From Cryptomeria japonica (taxonomy: Eukaryota > Streptophyta > Pinopsida > Cupressales > Cupressaceae): a stretch of 64,000 nt of DNA. The stretch covers positions 478,422,900-478,486,899 of the forward strand of contig NC_081406.1 in assembly GCF_030272615.1 (NCBI RefSeq), in the 5' to 3' direction. Positions 47,445-57,471 of the stretch are shown here, piece by piece. The position numbers and the translations under genes are program-made. Positions within the stretch are counted from its first letter, which is position 1. Each line of letters opens with the position of its first letter. The notes beneath the pieces were generated by a model that was not told the origin of the DNA, did not search any database, and saw only the letters and a program-made list of their open reading frames with translations.

Positions 47445-48612
47445 ACTAGGGTCCACAATACCATTTTGTTCTTTTAAATTATTTAAGACATGAGAAGAGG
47501 ATTTCTCTACCCTATTACCTCTTTAGGTCTCTGTCACGGTCTCTGAATAATAATAGCAAGAACCCTTCTTTGCCTGTGCTTCATTGTGGCCTTATTTTTC
47601 TCATTTATGAGCATTGCAAGATTCTAGCTATTTAAGAAAATAAGATATTGTCGGTGTCACCGAGGAAAGGAAAGAGGAAGATGGAGGAAGGCGGGCCTAG
47701 CAAGGATGAGTTGACACAAAGTAAAAAGGGCAAAAAAGCTACTATGGAGAAAATTCAAGAGGACAAGGGTAATCAAAAGGATACGAAGATTGATTCAGAG
47801 GAAATTGGAAAAGATGGAAGCGAGATGGAGACCGATGAGTTTGAAGGAGAGGAGAGCTGGAAAGAAGAGGAAGTGGGGGAAGAGGAAGGAGGAGCCGAGG
47901 ATGTTTCTGATCAAAATAGTCCTACCCACAATGTGAGTATAGGAAATGTTAATAGCCAGCCAATGGAGGAGCAGGACAATAAGATTAATGAGGAAAGGGA
48001 AATGGAAATTGAGTAGGAGAAGGTCAAGGAAATTGAGAAGGAGAAGGACATGGAGAATTTGAGTAGAGATTAGGATAAAGCTAGAGAGGGGATAATTTTG
48101 GATAAACTCAAAAACTAGTCCGAGGCTCGTATGGGTTTTGATAGGTGGGTTTATGAAGGAATCAAGAATCTGAAAAAAACTAATAAGCAGCAAGAAGAGA
48201 AAAGGAAGAAAGCTGAAATGAACCAGGAACAATGGAATAAGGGTATGGAGGAAAAAGTGGAGAAGCTGGAAGTTCAGATTGGTAATTTGGAGGAAGGGAA
48301 AACAACTATGAAAAACTTTCTGGTAATGATTCCGGATATCCTTACCTTTGTGACTAAGAATTTAGAGGAAATTACCAATTCCTTGATGGTTCCAGCACCT
48401 CCAAACCTGTCATTGACCTAGATATTGATGAGGATGCTATCGAGGTAGGGACAATGGGAAGTGCTCTTGGTGGTGCAGCAAAAAGAACAAGGGCGAGCAT
48501 GAAAAAATCTTCTGTGACCTCTTCCAAGGATATCCCTAAGCTTAGGGATAGTATTAAATATTTGCAAGGGATTAGCAGAAAGTTGGCTAATGCCCTAAAA
48601 AACATTAAGTAA

Positions 48613-48804
48613 TTTGTCTTCTCTCTTTTTTATGTTATGGCTGGATGTGGCTGGTTTTGTTGGGCTTTTTTGTTGATTTTTGCTCATAACTGTGTTGGTT
48701 TTTTGGCAGTCTGTCTTTTCATGTTTCTTAATGCTATTATCTTTTAAGCATCTTTTGTAAAGGGTTTTAGGATCCATTCAAAACTTGCTTTTCCCGTAAT
48801 AAAA
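48613..48804 (+). other. 3' end and tail of LINE1
   Basis: A T-rich, TTTTGTTGG-type segment, then TAAAGGGTTTTAGGATCCAT and CCCGTAATAAAAA just before the target duplication. AATAAA-like signal plus short A-tract is the typical end of a plant L1 LINE. Confidence 0.75.
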
Positions 48805-48820
48805 AACAACAACATACTCA
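48805..48820 (+). repeat. Right target-site duplication of LINE1
   Basis: AACAACAACATACTCA, identical to 37969-37984. Confidence 0.95.
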
Positions 48821-51220
48821 GCTTCAACAATAGATAAATAAGTACATGATTGTTTCTTGTTGATTCGTGAAACCAATTTCTTTCCAAGAAAGCAAGCTCC
48901 ACTAGAAGTACTTTTCCGGTCATCAACATCACGAGCCCAATCTGAAACTGTATATGCATATAAAGTAAAGTCATCATCCTTAGGGTACCACAAACCATAT
49001 TCAGATGTACCTTGCAAATATCTAAATATTCTTTTCACTGCACTCTCATGATTTTCTCTAGGATCACTCTGAAATCTAGATGCAATACAAACAACATTCA
49101 TTATGTCAGGCCTAGTCTGAGTCAAATATAGCAGACCTCCAATCATAGATTTGTATCTTGTAGGATTTATTAGTGCAGATTCATCTTTCTTTGTCAATTT
49201 ATCACTTGTAACCATAAGAGAACTTATCGGTTTAAAATCTACCATACCAAATTTCTTCAGCAATTCCCTAGCATACTTAGTTTGATAGATGAAAATACCT
49301 TTATTAGTCTGAGTAATCTGCAAACCTAAGAAAAATTTAATTTCCCCAATCATAGACATTTCAAATTCTTTCTCCATATTTTTAGAAAATTCCATGCACA
49401 ACTTATCTTCACCTCCAAAAATAATGTCATCAACAAAAACTTCAATAATCAATATATCATCATTAGTGACCTTATAATATAGATTACTATTAGCATTACC
49501 TTTAGTGAATCCAAACTTCAAAAGATATTTATCTAAACTTTCATACCAAGCTCTAGGTGCCTGTTTCAATCCATATAAAGCTTTCCTTAACTTGCAAACT
49601 ATGTTTTTATCATCTGAATGTGAAAAACCATTAGGTTGCTCAATATAAACTTCCTCATCAAGATCCCCATTTAAAAATGCACACTTAACATCTATTTGAT
49701 AAACCTTGTATTTTTTATGTGTAGCGTAGGCAAGAAATAATCTTATAGTTTCAATCCTAGCTACAGGTGCAAAATTTTCACCATAATCAATACCTTCCTT
49801 CTGAGAATATCCTTTACAAACCAATCTAGCTTTATTCCTTACAACTTGCCCATATTCATTCAATTTATTCCTAAAAACCCATTTAGTTCCAATAACATTC
49901 TTATTTTTAGGCTAGGGAACTAAAGTCCATGTGTTATTTTTCTCAATTGGATCTAATTCTTCTTCCATAGCTTTTATGCAACAATCATCTTTACATGCTT
50001 CAATTATTGATACCGGTTCAGCTTGAGAAATTAAACATACCTCATTAGATGCCAATCTCCTTCTTGTCATCACTTTATTATTCTCATCCCCAATGATTTG
50101 ATCTTCTGAATGATTCAATCTCACATACCTAGGAGTCTTCTAACTCTCTGTTCCTTTTCCTGGTTCTTCAGTTACTGTTGAATTTTCTGATATTGCTAGA
50201 GTAATTGGTTCAACATTCCATTCCAGTAAAGGTATTACCGGTTTAGTTATGATCATTTCCACTGCCGGTTCTTGCTCATAAACTCTTATTTGACTTCTAT
50301 TCAACTCATCCACCTTGATATTAGCACTCTCCATAATTCTCTGCAATCTCTTGTTATAACATCTATATGCTTTTCTTTCATTAGAATAACCAAGAAAAAT
50401 TCTTTCATCACATCTAGGATATAATTTTCCAATGATATCATCTCTCCTGATATAACAATTACTACCAAAGATTCTGAAATACTTAACTGTAGGTGTATTG
50501 CCAAACCATAATTCATAAGGTGTCTTACCAGTTTCTCCTTTGATACGTACTCTGTTGAATGTATAAACCAACGTGCTCACTGCTTCTCTCCAGTAGATAT
50601 GAGGTAGACTAGCTTCCATCATCATTTTTCTAGCAACATCTAAGATATTTATGTTCTTCCTTTCCACAACTCCATTTTGCTGAGGTGTTCAGGGAGCAGA
50701 AAATTGTCTCCTTATACCATTCTTCTCACAAAAGTTAGTAAACTCACCGGATGTGAATTCTCCACCATGATTTGACCTTAAACATTTAATCTTCAATCCT
50801 ATCTCTACCTCAATTTTAGCTTTAAAGATTTTAAACTTTTCAAAAGCCTCATATTTCTCCCTTAGAAAAGTAACCCACATCATTCTAGAATAATCATCAA
50901 TGATTAGCATAAAATATCTATCACCTTGAAAATTTTCAACTCTAGCAAGGCCACACAAATCAGTATGAATGAGATTAAGAACATCATTAGTTTTGTCTTG
51001 TGTACTCTTAAAAGAGGTTCTGGCCTATTTTCCCATTTTACATTCTTTACATACCGGATTATAGGGCTTCACAATATTAAGTATGTCTTTAATTGCCTTA
51101 GTTGAATTGATCTTTACAATGCAATCAAAACTCACATGACATAGCCTTTTATGCCATAGCCAACTCTCATCAATTTGTGCAATCAAATATGTCTTCTCAA
51201 CAGAATTCAAATGAAATATA
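48821..51220 (-). pseudogene. pol: Copia G pol: GAG-pre-integrase, integrase, reverse transcriptase, RNase H start
   Basis: One minus-strand frame covers the whole 2.4 kb with few stops (51025, 50689, about 50140, 49912). The zinc finger (SWLWHKRLCHV, CKECKMGK) precedes integrase: HTDLCG keeps the first Asp, the second motif reads RSNHGGEF (Asp changed to Asn), and VVERKN supplies Glu. RT (49863 down) has [31 protein letters not shown] and FVDDIIFGG. RNase H begins with [16 protein letters not shown], where the usual first Asp of the SD-DW motif is Val. It ends at VEAEYVV, the LINE1 site. Stops at 51025 (TAG) and 50689 (TGA) replace expected Gln and Arg. Confidence 0.93.
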
Positions 51221-52582
51221 TGTTGGCATTTGCATGAAGATTGTATTAATGATACGTTATGTTGTCATTGATGTCAATTGAACTGGTAATGATATTGTTG
51301 TAATATTGTTACTGTAATCGATAGGAAGAATTTGTGAGGAGAACTGGTAACTGGTGTAATGGTGTAAATATTATCTAGTGTTGTAATTGGTAAACCCTAC
51401 CTATTGTTTTTGATAAACCCTAACCGATTAAGTTTAGTGAATTAGTTATATTGGTTTATGATCTGATGATGAGTGGTAATGATGATGACATGCATGATTA
51501 TTTTATGAAGACAATTCCAAGAGATTTTGGCAAGTTGTTGTAACAATTTTTTTCTAGGGAATGAGCAAATGTATTGCATCTAATGCAAAGCACGTGATGA
51601 ATTACTAAGTCCAATGAAGCGGTGATCAAGGAGTGATCAAGGTTTTCTTGATTGATGTGCAAATATTTCTATGTAATCCAACTGTCATACTTGAACCAAA
51701 TTTGTTTGTAATCTCGATGTGAGTTAGGTTTTTATTGTGTTACCAACTTGATTGATTTGTATTTAAGGTCGATGAAGTTGTTTAGTTTTTAGGAGAGTTG
51801 GCAAAGAGATAGACACAGTTCAGTTGAGTGTGTGATTGTTGAACCGGATGATGTATCTACATTTTGAGTAAAAATAGATAGGAGCATGAAATGGATCTGA
51901 TCAAGCAAGTGTAGTGCTACTAGACATAACAACAAACTTTTGTTGTTTTTGTAACAATTACAACAGAATTGAAATCCCCTAACCGAGTAAGTTCTAACAA
52001 GCTTGGTGCTATTCAAATCCTCTAACAAGGTAGTCCATTAGATTGGATTTTCAAATCCTCTACCAAAGTTACTCCTTACAGGGTATTGCTTCTAATTAAC
52101 AAGGCATTTGTAGTCAATCCCTTAACCGCATGATCCCTAACAAGATCAGTTCTTAACAAGACTTTTTGTAAAGCTTTAATGGGCCAGGCTCCTAATAGGG
52201 CGAGCTTCAGAAGAGTTCAGATATTATCTTGTGAGTCTCATCTCACCATGGTTTTTACCTATTTGGGTTTCCACGTCAAAAATATTTGTGTCAAGTGGTG
52301 AATGTTTATGTGGTTATGTTTTCATGGTTGATTTACTTAACTACTTAACTATTTTTGATAATTCATGATAACCGGAAGTATTGAGATATGAAGAAGTTGT
52401 TTATTGTTAATTTGTTGTAATAGACAACCAGTTTATCTTATGAGTTTTTATCTTGACAAAGTTATTATTCTAAGTTTACATCGAGAGATTGATTGGTGAA
52501 GTTTATTATCAGTTTTTCTATCTACTGATTCACCCCCCCTCTTAGTAGTTGACCAGATACTTATTCTTTCATCATACCATCA
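51221..52582 (+). repeat. 5' LTR of Copia E
   Basis: This 1,362-bp segment starts TGTTGGCATTTGC and ends ATACCATCA directly before the primer site. Near its end it has CTGATTCACCCCCCCTCTTAG, the shared C-rich end motif. The partner LTR is off the window, so the boundaries rest on the Copia G frame break and the primer site. Confidence 0.8.
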
Positions 52583-52600
52583 ATTGGTATCAAAGAATTT
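52583..52600 (+). other. Primer binding site of Copia E
   Basis: ATTGGTATCAAAGAATTT follows the LTR end, a Met-type site with changes (AAAG for AGAG). Confidence 0.8.
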
Positions 52601-52651
52601 CAGGTCCTCTAAGGTCTAAGCCTAATAGCTTGAGGTAAAGATCTTCTGATC

Positions 52652-53525
52652 ATGATGAAGAAGGATGGTCCAAAGTTTAAAAGAGAGAACTACATGATAT
52701 GGAGTGACATAATGAAAATTTATATCAAGAGTTTGGGAAGTCAGTATTGGGAAGATGTTGATACTAAGTATGTTGCACCGACTATGATGTTGACTAATGA
52801 TCAGAAGAAAGAGAAACAAGAAAATCATCAAACATTGGAGGCTATTATCAGTTCTTTGTCTGATGTAGAGAATGTAGATGTTCATGGTCTTGAAACTACA
52901 TATGAGGTATGGAAAAAAATTGAAGAGATTTATAGTGGTGATGAATATGTTAAGATTGCTAAAGAGGAGAGTCTAAGAGGAAAGTTTGATGACATGCAGA
53001 TGGCTGAAGGTGAGAATATCCAACAGTATGGTCAAAGGATAACAGAGATAGTCAGTGAAATTAAGAGTGTAAGAGGTAAAGTGGAAGATTCCATAGTGAT
53101 CGGTAAGGTACTGAGAACTCTGCTATTGGTCTACACTATCAGAGTTGCAACTATTCAGGAGTTTAAGTCCATTGACAAAACTAAGGTAACTCTTGACTCC
53201 ATCATTGGCAAGCTTACTGCTTTTGAATTAAATGGTTATGATGGTAGTGTACATAAACCTGAGTCTGCATTTAGAGCTTTTGTTTCTAACCCATCTATGA
53301 GCAAAAGTAGAGATGCCAGTCATAGTTATGAATCCAGATCCGAAAGAGAAGCTGATGATAAGACAGTTTAGTTGAGCTTGAAGCATTGTTGGCCAAGTGA
53401 TTGCCGAGAGGTTCAGGTAAATATAGAGGAAAATTACCTTTGAAATGTTTTGCATGCAACAAGATTGGACACATTTCTTCTAATTGTCCTAATGGTGATA
53501 ATGAACACAAATGAGATAAATTCAA
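52652..53525 (+). pseudogene. gag: gag of Copia E
   Basis: MMKKDGPKFKRENYMIWSDI starts at 52652 and is open for 239 codons with the UBN2-type core (YEVWKKIEEIYSG, LRGKFDDMQMAEGENIQQY). A small frameshift at 53365-53371 turns the frame; in the new frame VELEALLAK, a TGA for the expected Arg, then LPRGSGKYRGKLPLK and the zinc knuckle CFACNKIGHISSNC follow. The protein would form the particle. It is the longest open gag in the window. Confidence 0.88.
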
Positions 53526-55163
53526 GAAGTACAAGGGTAAAGGAAAAAGAGATTTTCTTATTGATGTTGATGGTGGTATCAATGATGAGGAATCTGATGA
53601 TGATGCTAATGAAGACATTGTGTTTGTATCCATTAAAGAAGATATGTCAGACCAAAAGGCATTAGTATCTAGGCTAGATAACTCTAATGATTGGATCATT
53701 GATAGTGGTTGTTCACATCACATGACCGGTGATCGAAGCAAATTTATTTCTTTGAAGGAATTTGATGGCGGAGTTGTAATATATGGTAATGACTCACCCT
53801 GCATGGTTAAAGGTAAGGGAACTATTTATCTTAATAGAAAGAGTAGTGCAGATGATGTCTACTGGGTTGAAGGTCTAAAGCACAATTTTTTGAGTGTGGC
53901 ACAACTCAATGACAAAGGATACCCATTGGAATTTAAAAATGGTATGTGCAAGATCTAGGACAATAAAGGTGAATTGATTGCATTCGGGAAGAAAACTAAA
54001 GGTAACTTGTTTCAACTTAATCCTAAAGTCAGCAACTGCTTAATTGCAAAGATAGATGATAGTTGGCTTTGGCATAGGATTTTGTTATATAAACTTTGAT
54101 AACATTGTTAAAGTGAGTAAGTCCAAGATAGTGAGAGGTTTGCCTCAGTTAGACAAACTAGTTAATACTATGTGCAAAGAATGTCAGTTGGGAAAGATGA
54201 CATCCTCAACTTTCAAGAGCAAATCTTTTCCAGTGGAACATTTGTTAGATTTGGTTCATACATATCTTTGTGGACCAATAGGAACAAAAAGTATTTAAGG
54301 TGACATATATTTCATGATCTTCACTAATGATTTCTCAAGGATGATGTGGGTCACATTCTTAAAGGATAAGACTAAAGCTTTTGGTAAGTTCAAGGCATTT
54401 AGGGCCTTAGCTAAGGAAGAGAGCGGTAAGAAAATAAAGTGTTTGAGGATAGATCAGGGTGGTGAATTTACTTATGAGGAATTCACTAGGTATTGTGAAG
54501 GAAATGGTATCAATAGCAACTTTCTACACCAAGGCTACCACAACAGAATGGTATCACAGAGAGAAACAATCAGTCAGTTGTTGAAGCTGCTAGGACGATG
54601 TTGATACAAGGAGGTGTAGCAAAAACTTTATGGAGAGAAGCTGTCAATACAACTATCTACACTATGAATCGGATTCTGGTAAAGAGAGGTAAGGACAAGA
54701 CTCCTTATGAATATTGGTATGGAAGATCACTCAATGTTAGTTATTTCAAAACATTTGGAAGAATTTTTTTTATTAATAGAGGTGATTATATTAGCAAATT
54801 TGAGGCTAAAAGTGATGGTATATTTCTTGGCTATTCCACCAAGAGTAAGGCCTACAAGTGTTTTAACAACTGGACACAGAGAATTGTTGAGAGTGTTGAT
54901 GTTCGAGTGGATGAATTTCCTGAAGTCTCAGAGGAAACCAGTTTAGAGGAAAAGGATGAAGATCCTTTCATTTTGATTTTGGAACCAGAAACTGTGAAAT
55001 CTGAAACTGATAAAGCAAATATTGATGTACCAGTCAACCTAAAATATATAAATTTAGAAGAAGATGATGATAATGAAGAAGCTGAACTTGAAGATAATGA
55101 TCATGTTATTCCAAGATATGTGAGACTGAATCACAATCCTGAACAGATTATTGGGGATAAGGA
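53526..55163 (+). pseudogene. pol: Copia E protease and integrase
   Basis: Protease: NDWIIDSGCSHHMTGDRSKF around 53690, the Copia retropepsin motif with D-S-G. The pre-integrase finger is frameshifted near 54080, then CKECQLGKM. In integrase the first catalytic Asp is replaced: HTYLCGP where HTDLCGP is expected (about 54258). The second motif is RIDQGGEF. A frameshift near 54530 precedes QQNGITERNNQS, which keeps Glu. The following 199-codon frame (54598-55197) runs through TPYEYWYG and an acidic spacer to HNPEQIIGDKD, where element C begins; its last residues belong to C's LTR. Confidence 0.88.
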
Positions 55164-55991
55164 TGTTGGCATTCTACACTCTTATGAGAATAGTTGATGT
55201 TGTCATTGATGGCAACCATCTAGAAACCAACTGGAAAGTCACTGACATTTGGTTTCTACATGCCCGACATCACAAAATTCATACACCGCCAGACACCGAC
55301 ACTAACAAGAACTTCACCGACATTCAGATTACATTGGCAACAAGCATACCGACACCCTAGCCGACATGGGATAAAGTTTTGTTTATATGAATTATTTTGT
55401 AATGTAATTATCTTTTGTAAAGCTGACATGGTATATTGTAATAGACTCATATATGTATGAGATCTTATAGGTCATTTTATGGAAGTAGATAAGAGAGATG
55501 TATAATGTGTGATGAGACAATTTTGTATAAAGTGATATAGTTGACAACAAAGGTTTTGGTTATTGACTGAGATTAAACCATACTGAACGTGGGATGAGAG
55601 ATGTTGTTTTGAGCAGTACATTGTATTGGATTTGATAATCCATTTTGTAGTCAGGGTGACTCTTTATTGAGCAGTGAGCTTTAGGCTGTTGGCCTCCCTG
55701 CATGTGCAGGGCCCTCATTGTAAGTAGTATTTATTCATTGGGCAGTGAGTAAATATTATGGGTCACAAATCCCACTGAGGTTTTTCCCACACCGAGTTTC
55801 CTCATTAAATATCTTGTGTTATGGTGTGTTTCTATGCTGTCTCTATTATTTTTGTTTATTGCAATAATTCTTATTTATCAGTACACTATTTTGGGATGCA
55901 AAGTTATTAATAAGTTTAAATATTCTGTCAACCGGTTAGACACTTATTCACCCCCCTCTCAGTGTCTTTGGGACTATCATTTAATCTAACA
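55164..55991 (+). repeat. 5' LTR of element C
   Basis: This 828-bp segment starts TGTTGGCATTCTACACTC and ends TTTAATCTAACA. Shared blocks with A and B (in reverse) include the GGCCTCCCTGCATGTGCAGG block, ACCGAGTTTCCTCATTAAAT and TTCACCCCCCTCTCAGTGTC. The left flank is AAGGA. Confidence 0.85.
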
Positions 55992-56009
55992 ATTGGTATC
56001 AGAGCCTGG
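55992..56009 (+). other. Primer binding site of element C
   Basis: ATTGGTATCAGAGCCTGG, a perfect Met-tRNA type site next to the LTR end. Confidence 0.92.
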
Positions 56010-56062
56010 TACTCTATTTTCAAAAGCCTAACAGCTTGAGGAAGATTCTGACACCGGTATAG

Positions 56063-57175
56063 ATGGAGAACTTAAGAAAATAGTTGGAAGGAGCCCTTGA
56101 AGATTTTGATGCAGAAAAATTGAAGAATATCAAACTTGAAGATGATCTAAGGATTGCACAGGAATTCGTTAAAGGACTTTAGGAGAACTTTTCTATAGCA
56201 CAAAATAAAAGAAAAGAACTTCATGAGAAGATGCAGAATGATGATGATGAAAAAGAAACTCTTAGAGACATTGCAAACAAGTTAAGACAAGAAAACAATA
56301 ATATGAAGAATGAAATGCAAGATATGACTATGAGGTTATGTAAATATATTGAAGACAGGAAGAAGAATGAAGAAGACTTGACTAGGAGGCTTAATGATGC
56401 TAGAAATAAAAATCTGAGACTTGGTCATGAAAATGATATGTTAAAGACAGACTTGATTCACATGCAACATGATAAAACTGAGCTTATGAGACAAGTTGGA
56501 ATTCTAGAAAATGAGTTGGCTACTACAAATAAACACAAAGACAAATTTAAGAAAAGTTCAGATGAACTTGATGACATGCTTAGAAAATAGAAACCTAATG
56601 GAGATACTAATGGACTTGGATTTGAACATGGAGAGAGTTCCGGTACTGCAAACAATCAAAATCAGAACAAATTGGTAAGACAACCTAATGATTATATATT
56701 TAATGAAAAATGTTTCAATTGCAACAAATATGGTCACATAGCAAATCAGTGTAGATTTAAAAATAACTAGAATACAAACTCACCCACTGGTCAATGTTTC
56801 AAATGCAACAAAGTTTGTCATAATTCAGAAAATTGTAGAATGAATGTGAAATGCTATATTTGTGGAAGATTTGGGCATTTATCTAATCAATGCAGATCAC
56901 AAACTGGTCAAGGATATGGAAAGGCTATTCAGAAGAATAATGTAACTTGTTATGCTTGTAACAAGATTGGACATATTGCTAAATTTTGTAGAAGCAAGAA
57001 TGCATCGACAAACAACAAATGATCTAGTTTGAAGGGAAAAGAAAAGGTAGATGAAGTTAAGCAAGAATTTTCAAAACAACAGATTAAGAAGAGTGATCAA
57101 AGAAGTGATGAAACTATATCTTCATCGGTAGAACAGAGTAATCCTCCACTGGTAGGAGATTATTCATCTAACTAA
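56063..57175 (+). pseudogene. ORF1 of element C: coiled coil plus four intact-spacing zinc knuckles
   Basis: Frame 56063-57175 (370 codons) has five stops and no frameshift. Coiled coil to about residue 175 (LEDFDAEKLKNIKLEDDL, RKKNEEDLTRRLNDARNK). Knuckles: CFNCNKYGHIANQC, CFKCNKVCHNSENC (His preceded by Cys instead of Gly), CYICGRFGHLSNQC and CYACNKIGHIAKFC; the metal ligands of all four are kept. Stops at 56081, 56180, 56588 and 56768 are TAG where A or B have Gln; the one at 57020 is TGA. It ends DYSSN-stop. Gag-like RNA-binding role inferred. Confidence 0.82.
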
Positions 57176-57471
57176 GGAACAATCCTCAGGGGGTATTGCA
57201 ATAAGTTGAAGATCATGCATTCTACCCTCGGTTGATGGTGAGAAACATTTCTTCTTTATGGGCAGATGTGTTAAGTTTTCACTTAATCGACGAGCATTTA
57301 ATGCTGTTTTAAAATTTTTTTTGGCTATAAAGCACCGGGAAACCCTCATTTCAAACTCACCGAGCATTCAAATGATCAGAGAGTGTGAAATTAAGCAAGG
57401 CATTCTAAGGAAAAGCTGTGAAGTGATTTTCAAGCATTCAGAATTTTGATTCAAAGGTATTCATCTTTGAA
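57176..57471 (+). other. Spacer between ORF1 and ORF2 of element C
   Basis: About 296 bp, matching the spacer of A and B in position and partly in sequence (CTACCCTCGGTTGATGGTGAGAA on this strand). Not coding. Confidence 0.5.

Larger units (their letters stand above)
40731..48612 (+). pseudogene. LINE1 extra 3' ORF (ORF3), unknown domain plus coiled coil, split by element B
   Basis: The frame from 40731 reads to a G7 run near 41270, where a shift restores YYVASNIKKIWGRVLNEIME. It crosses the insertion of B in frame once one ATTTT copy is removed (GHFY, stop, then GPQYHFVLLNYLRHEKRI), runs through an acidic Glu/Lys-rich part (47648-48016) and a coiled coil (48131-48420), shifts frame near 48405, and ends NALKNIK-stop at 48612. 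About 580 codons in all. Several stops are TAG between polar residues. The first half vaguely resembles plant transposon-associated mobile-domain proteins; this is a guess. It lies between RNase H and the LINE tail. Confidence 0.65.
37985..48804 (+). mobile_element. 5'-truncated LINE (L1 type) with an extra 3' ORF, interrupted by element B
   Basis: Identical 16-bp repeats flank the unit, and Copia G is continuous across it, so everything between is one insertion. It starts inside RT, carries zf-RVT and RNase H, then an additional ORF, and ends CCCGTAATAAAAA. Without element B it is about 4.7 kb. 5' truncation and a variable-length target duplication are typical of target-primed LINE insertion. 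Confidence 0.9.
36119..51220 (-). mobile_element. Copia LTR retrotransposon G (minus), interrupted by LINE1 and truncated by Copia E
   Basis: The 3' LTR (36119-37310), polypurine tract and pol (RNase H to GAG-pre-integrase) read on the minus strand. LINE1 splits the RNase H between 37985 and 48804. At 51220 the frame (IFHLN just before SVEKTYLIAQIDES) meets the start of Copia E's LTR, so protease, gag and the 5' LTR should lie beyond E, outside the window. Confidence 0.88.
51221..55163 (+). mobile_element. Copia LTR retrotransposon E (plus), visible 5' part
   Basis: 5' LTR (51221-52582), Met-type primer site, gag, protease and integrase are on the plus strand. Element C interrupts it after integrase at 55164; RT, RNase H and the 3' LTR should lie beyond the window. 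It sits inside Copia G pol. Confidence 0.88.

Noticed and set aside
47648-48420. Acidic and coiled ORFs right of element B as a separate gene
   Set aside because: They are in frame with the sequence left of B once B and one ATTTT are removed and lie inside the LINE1 target duplication, so they are part of LINE1 ORF3.
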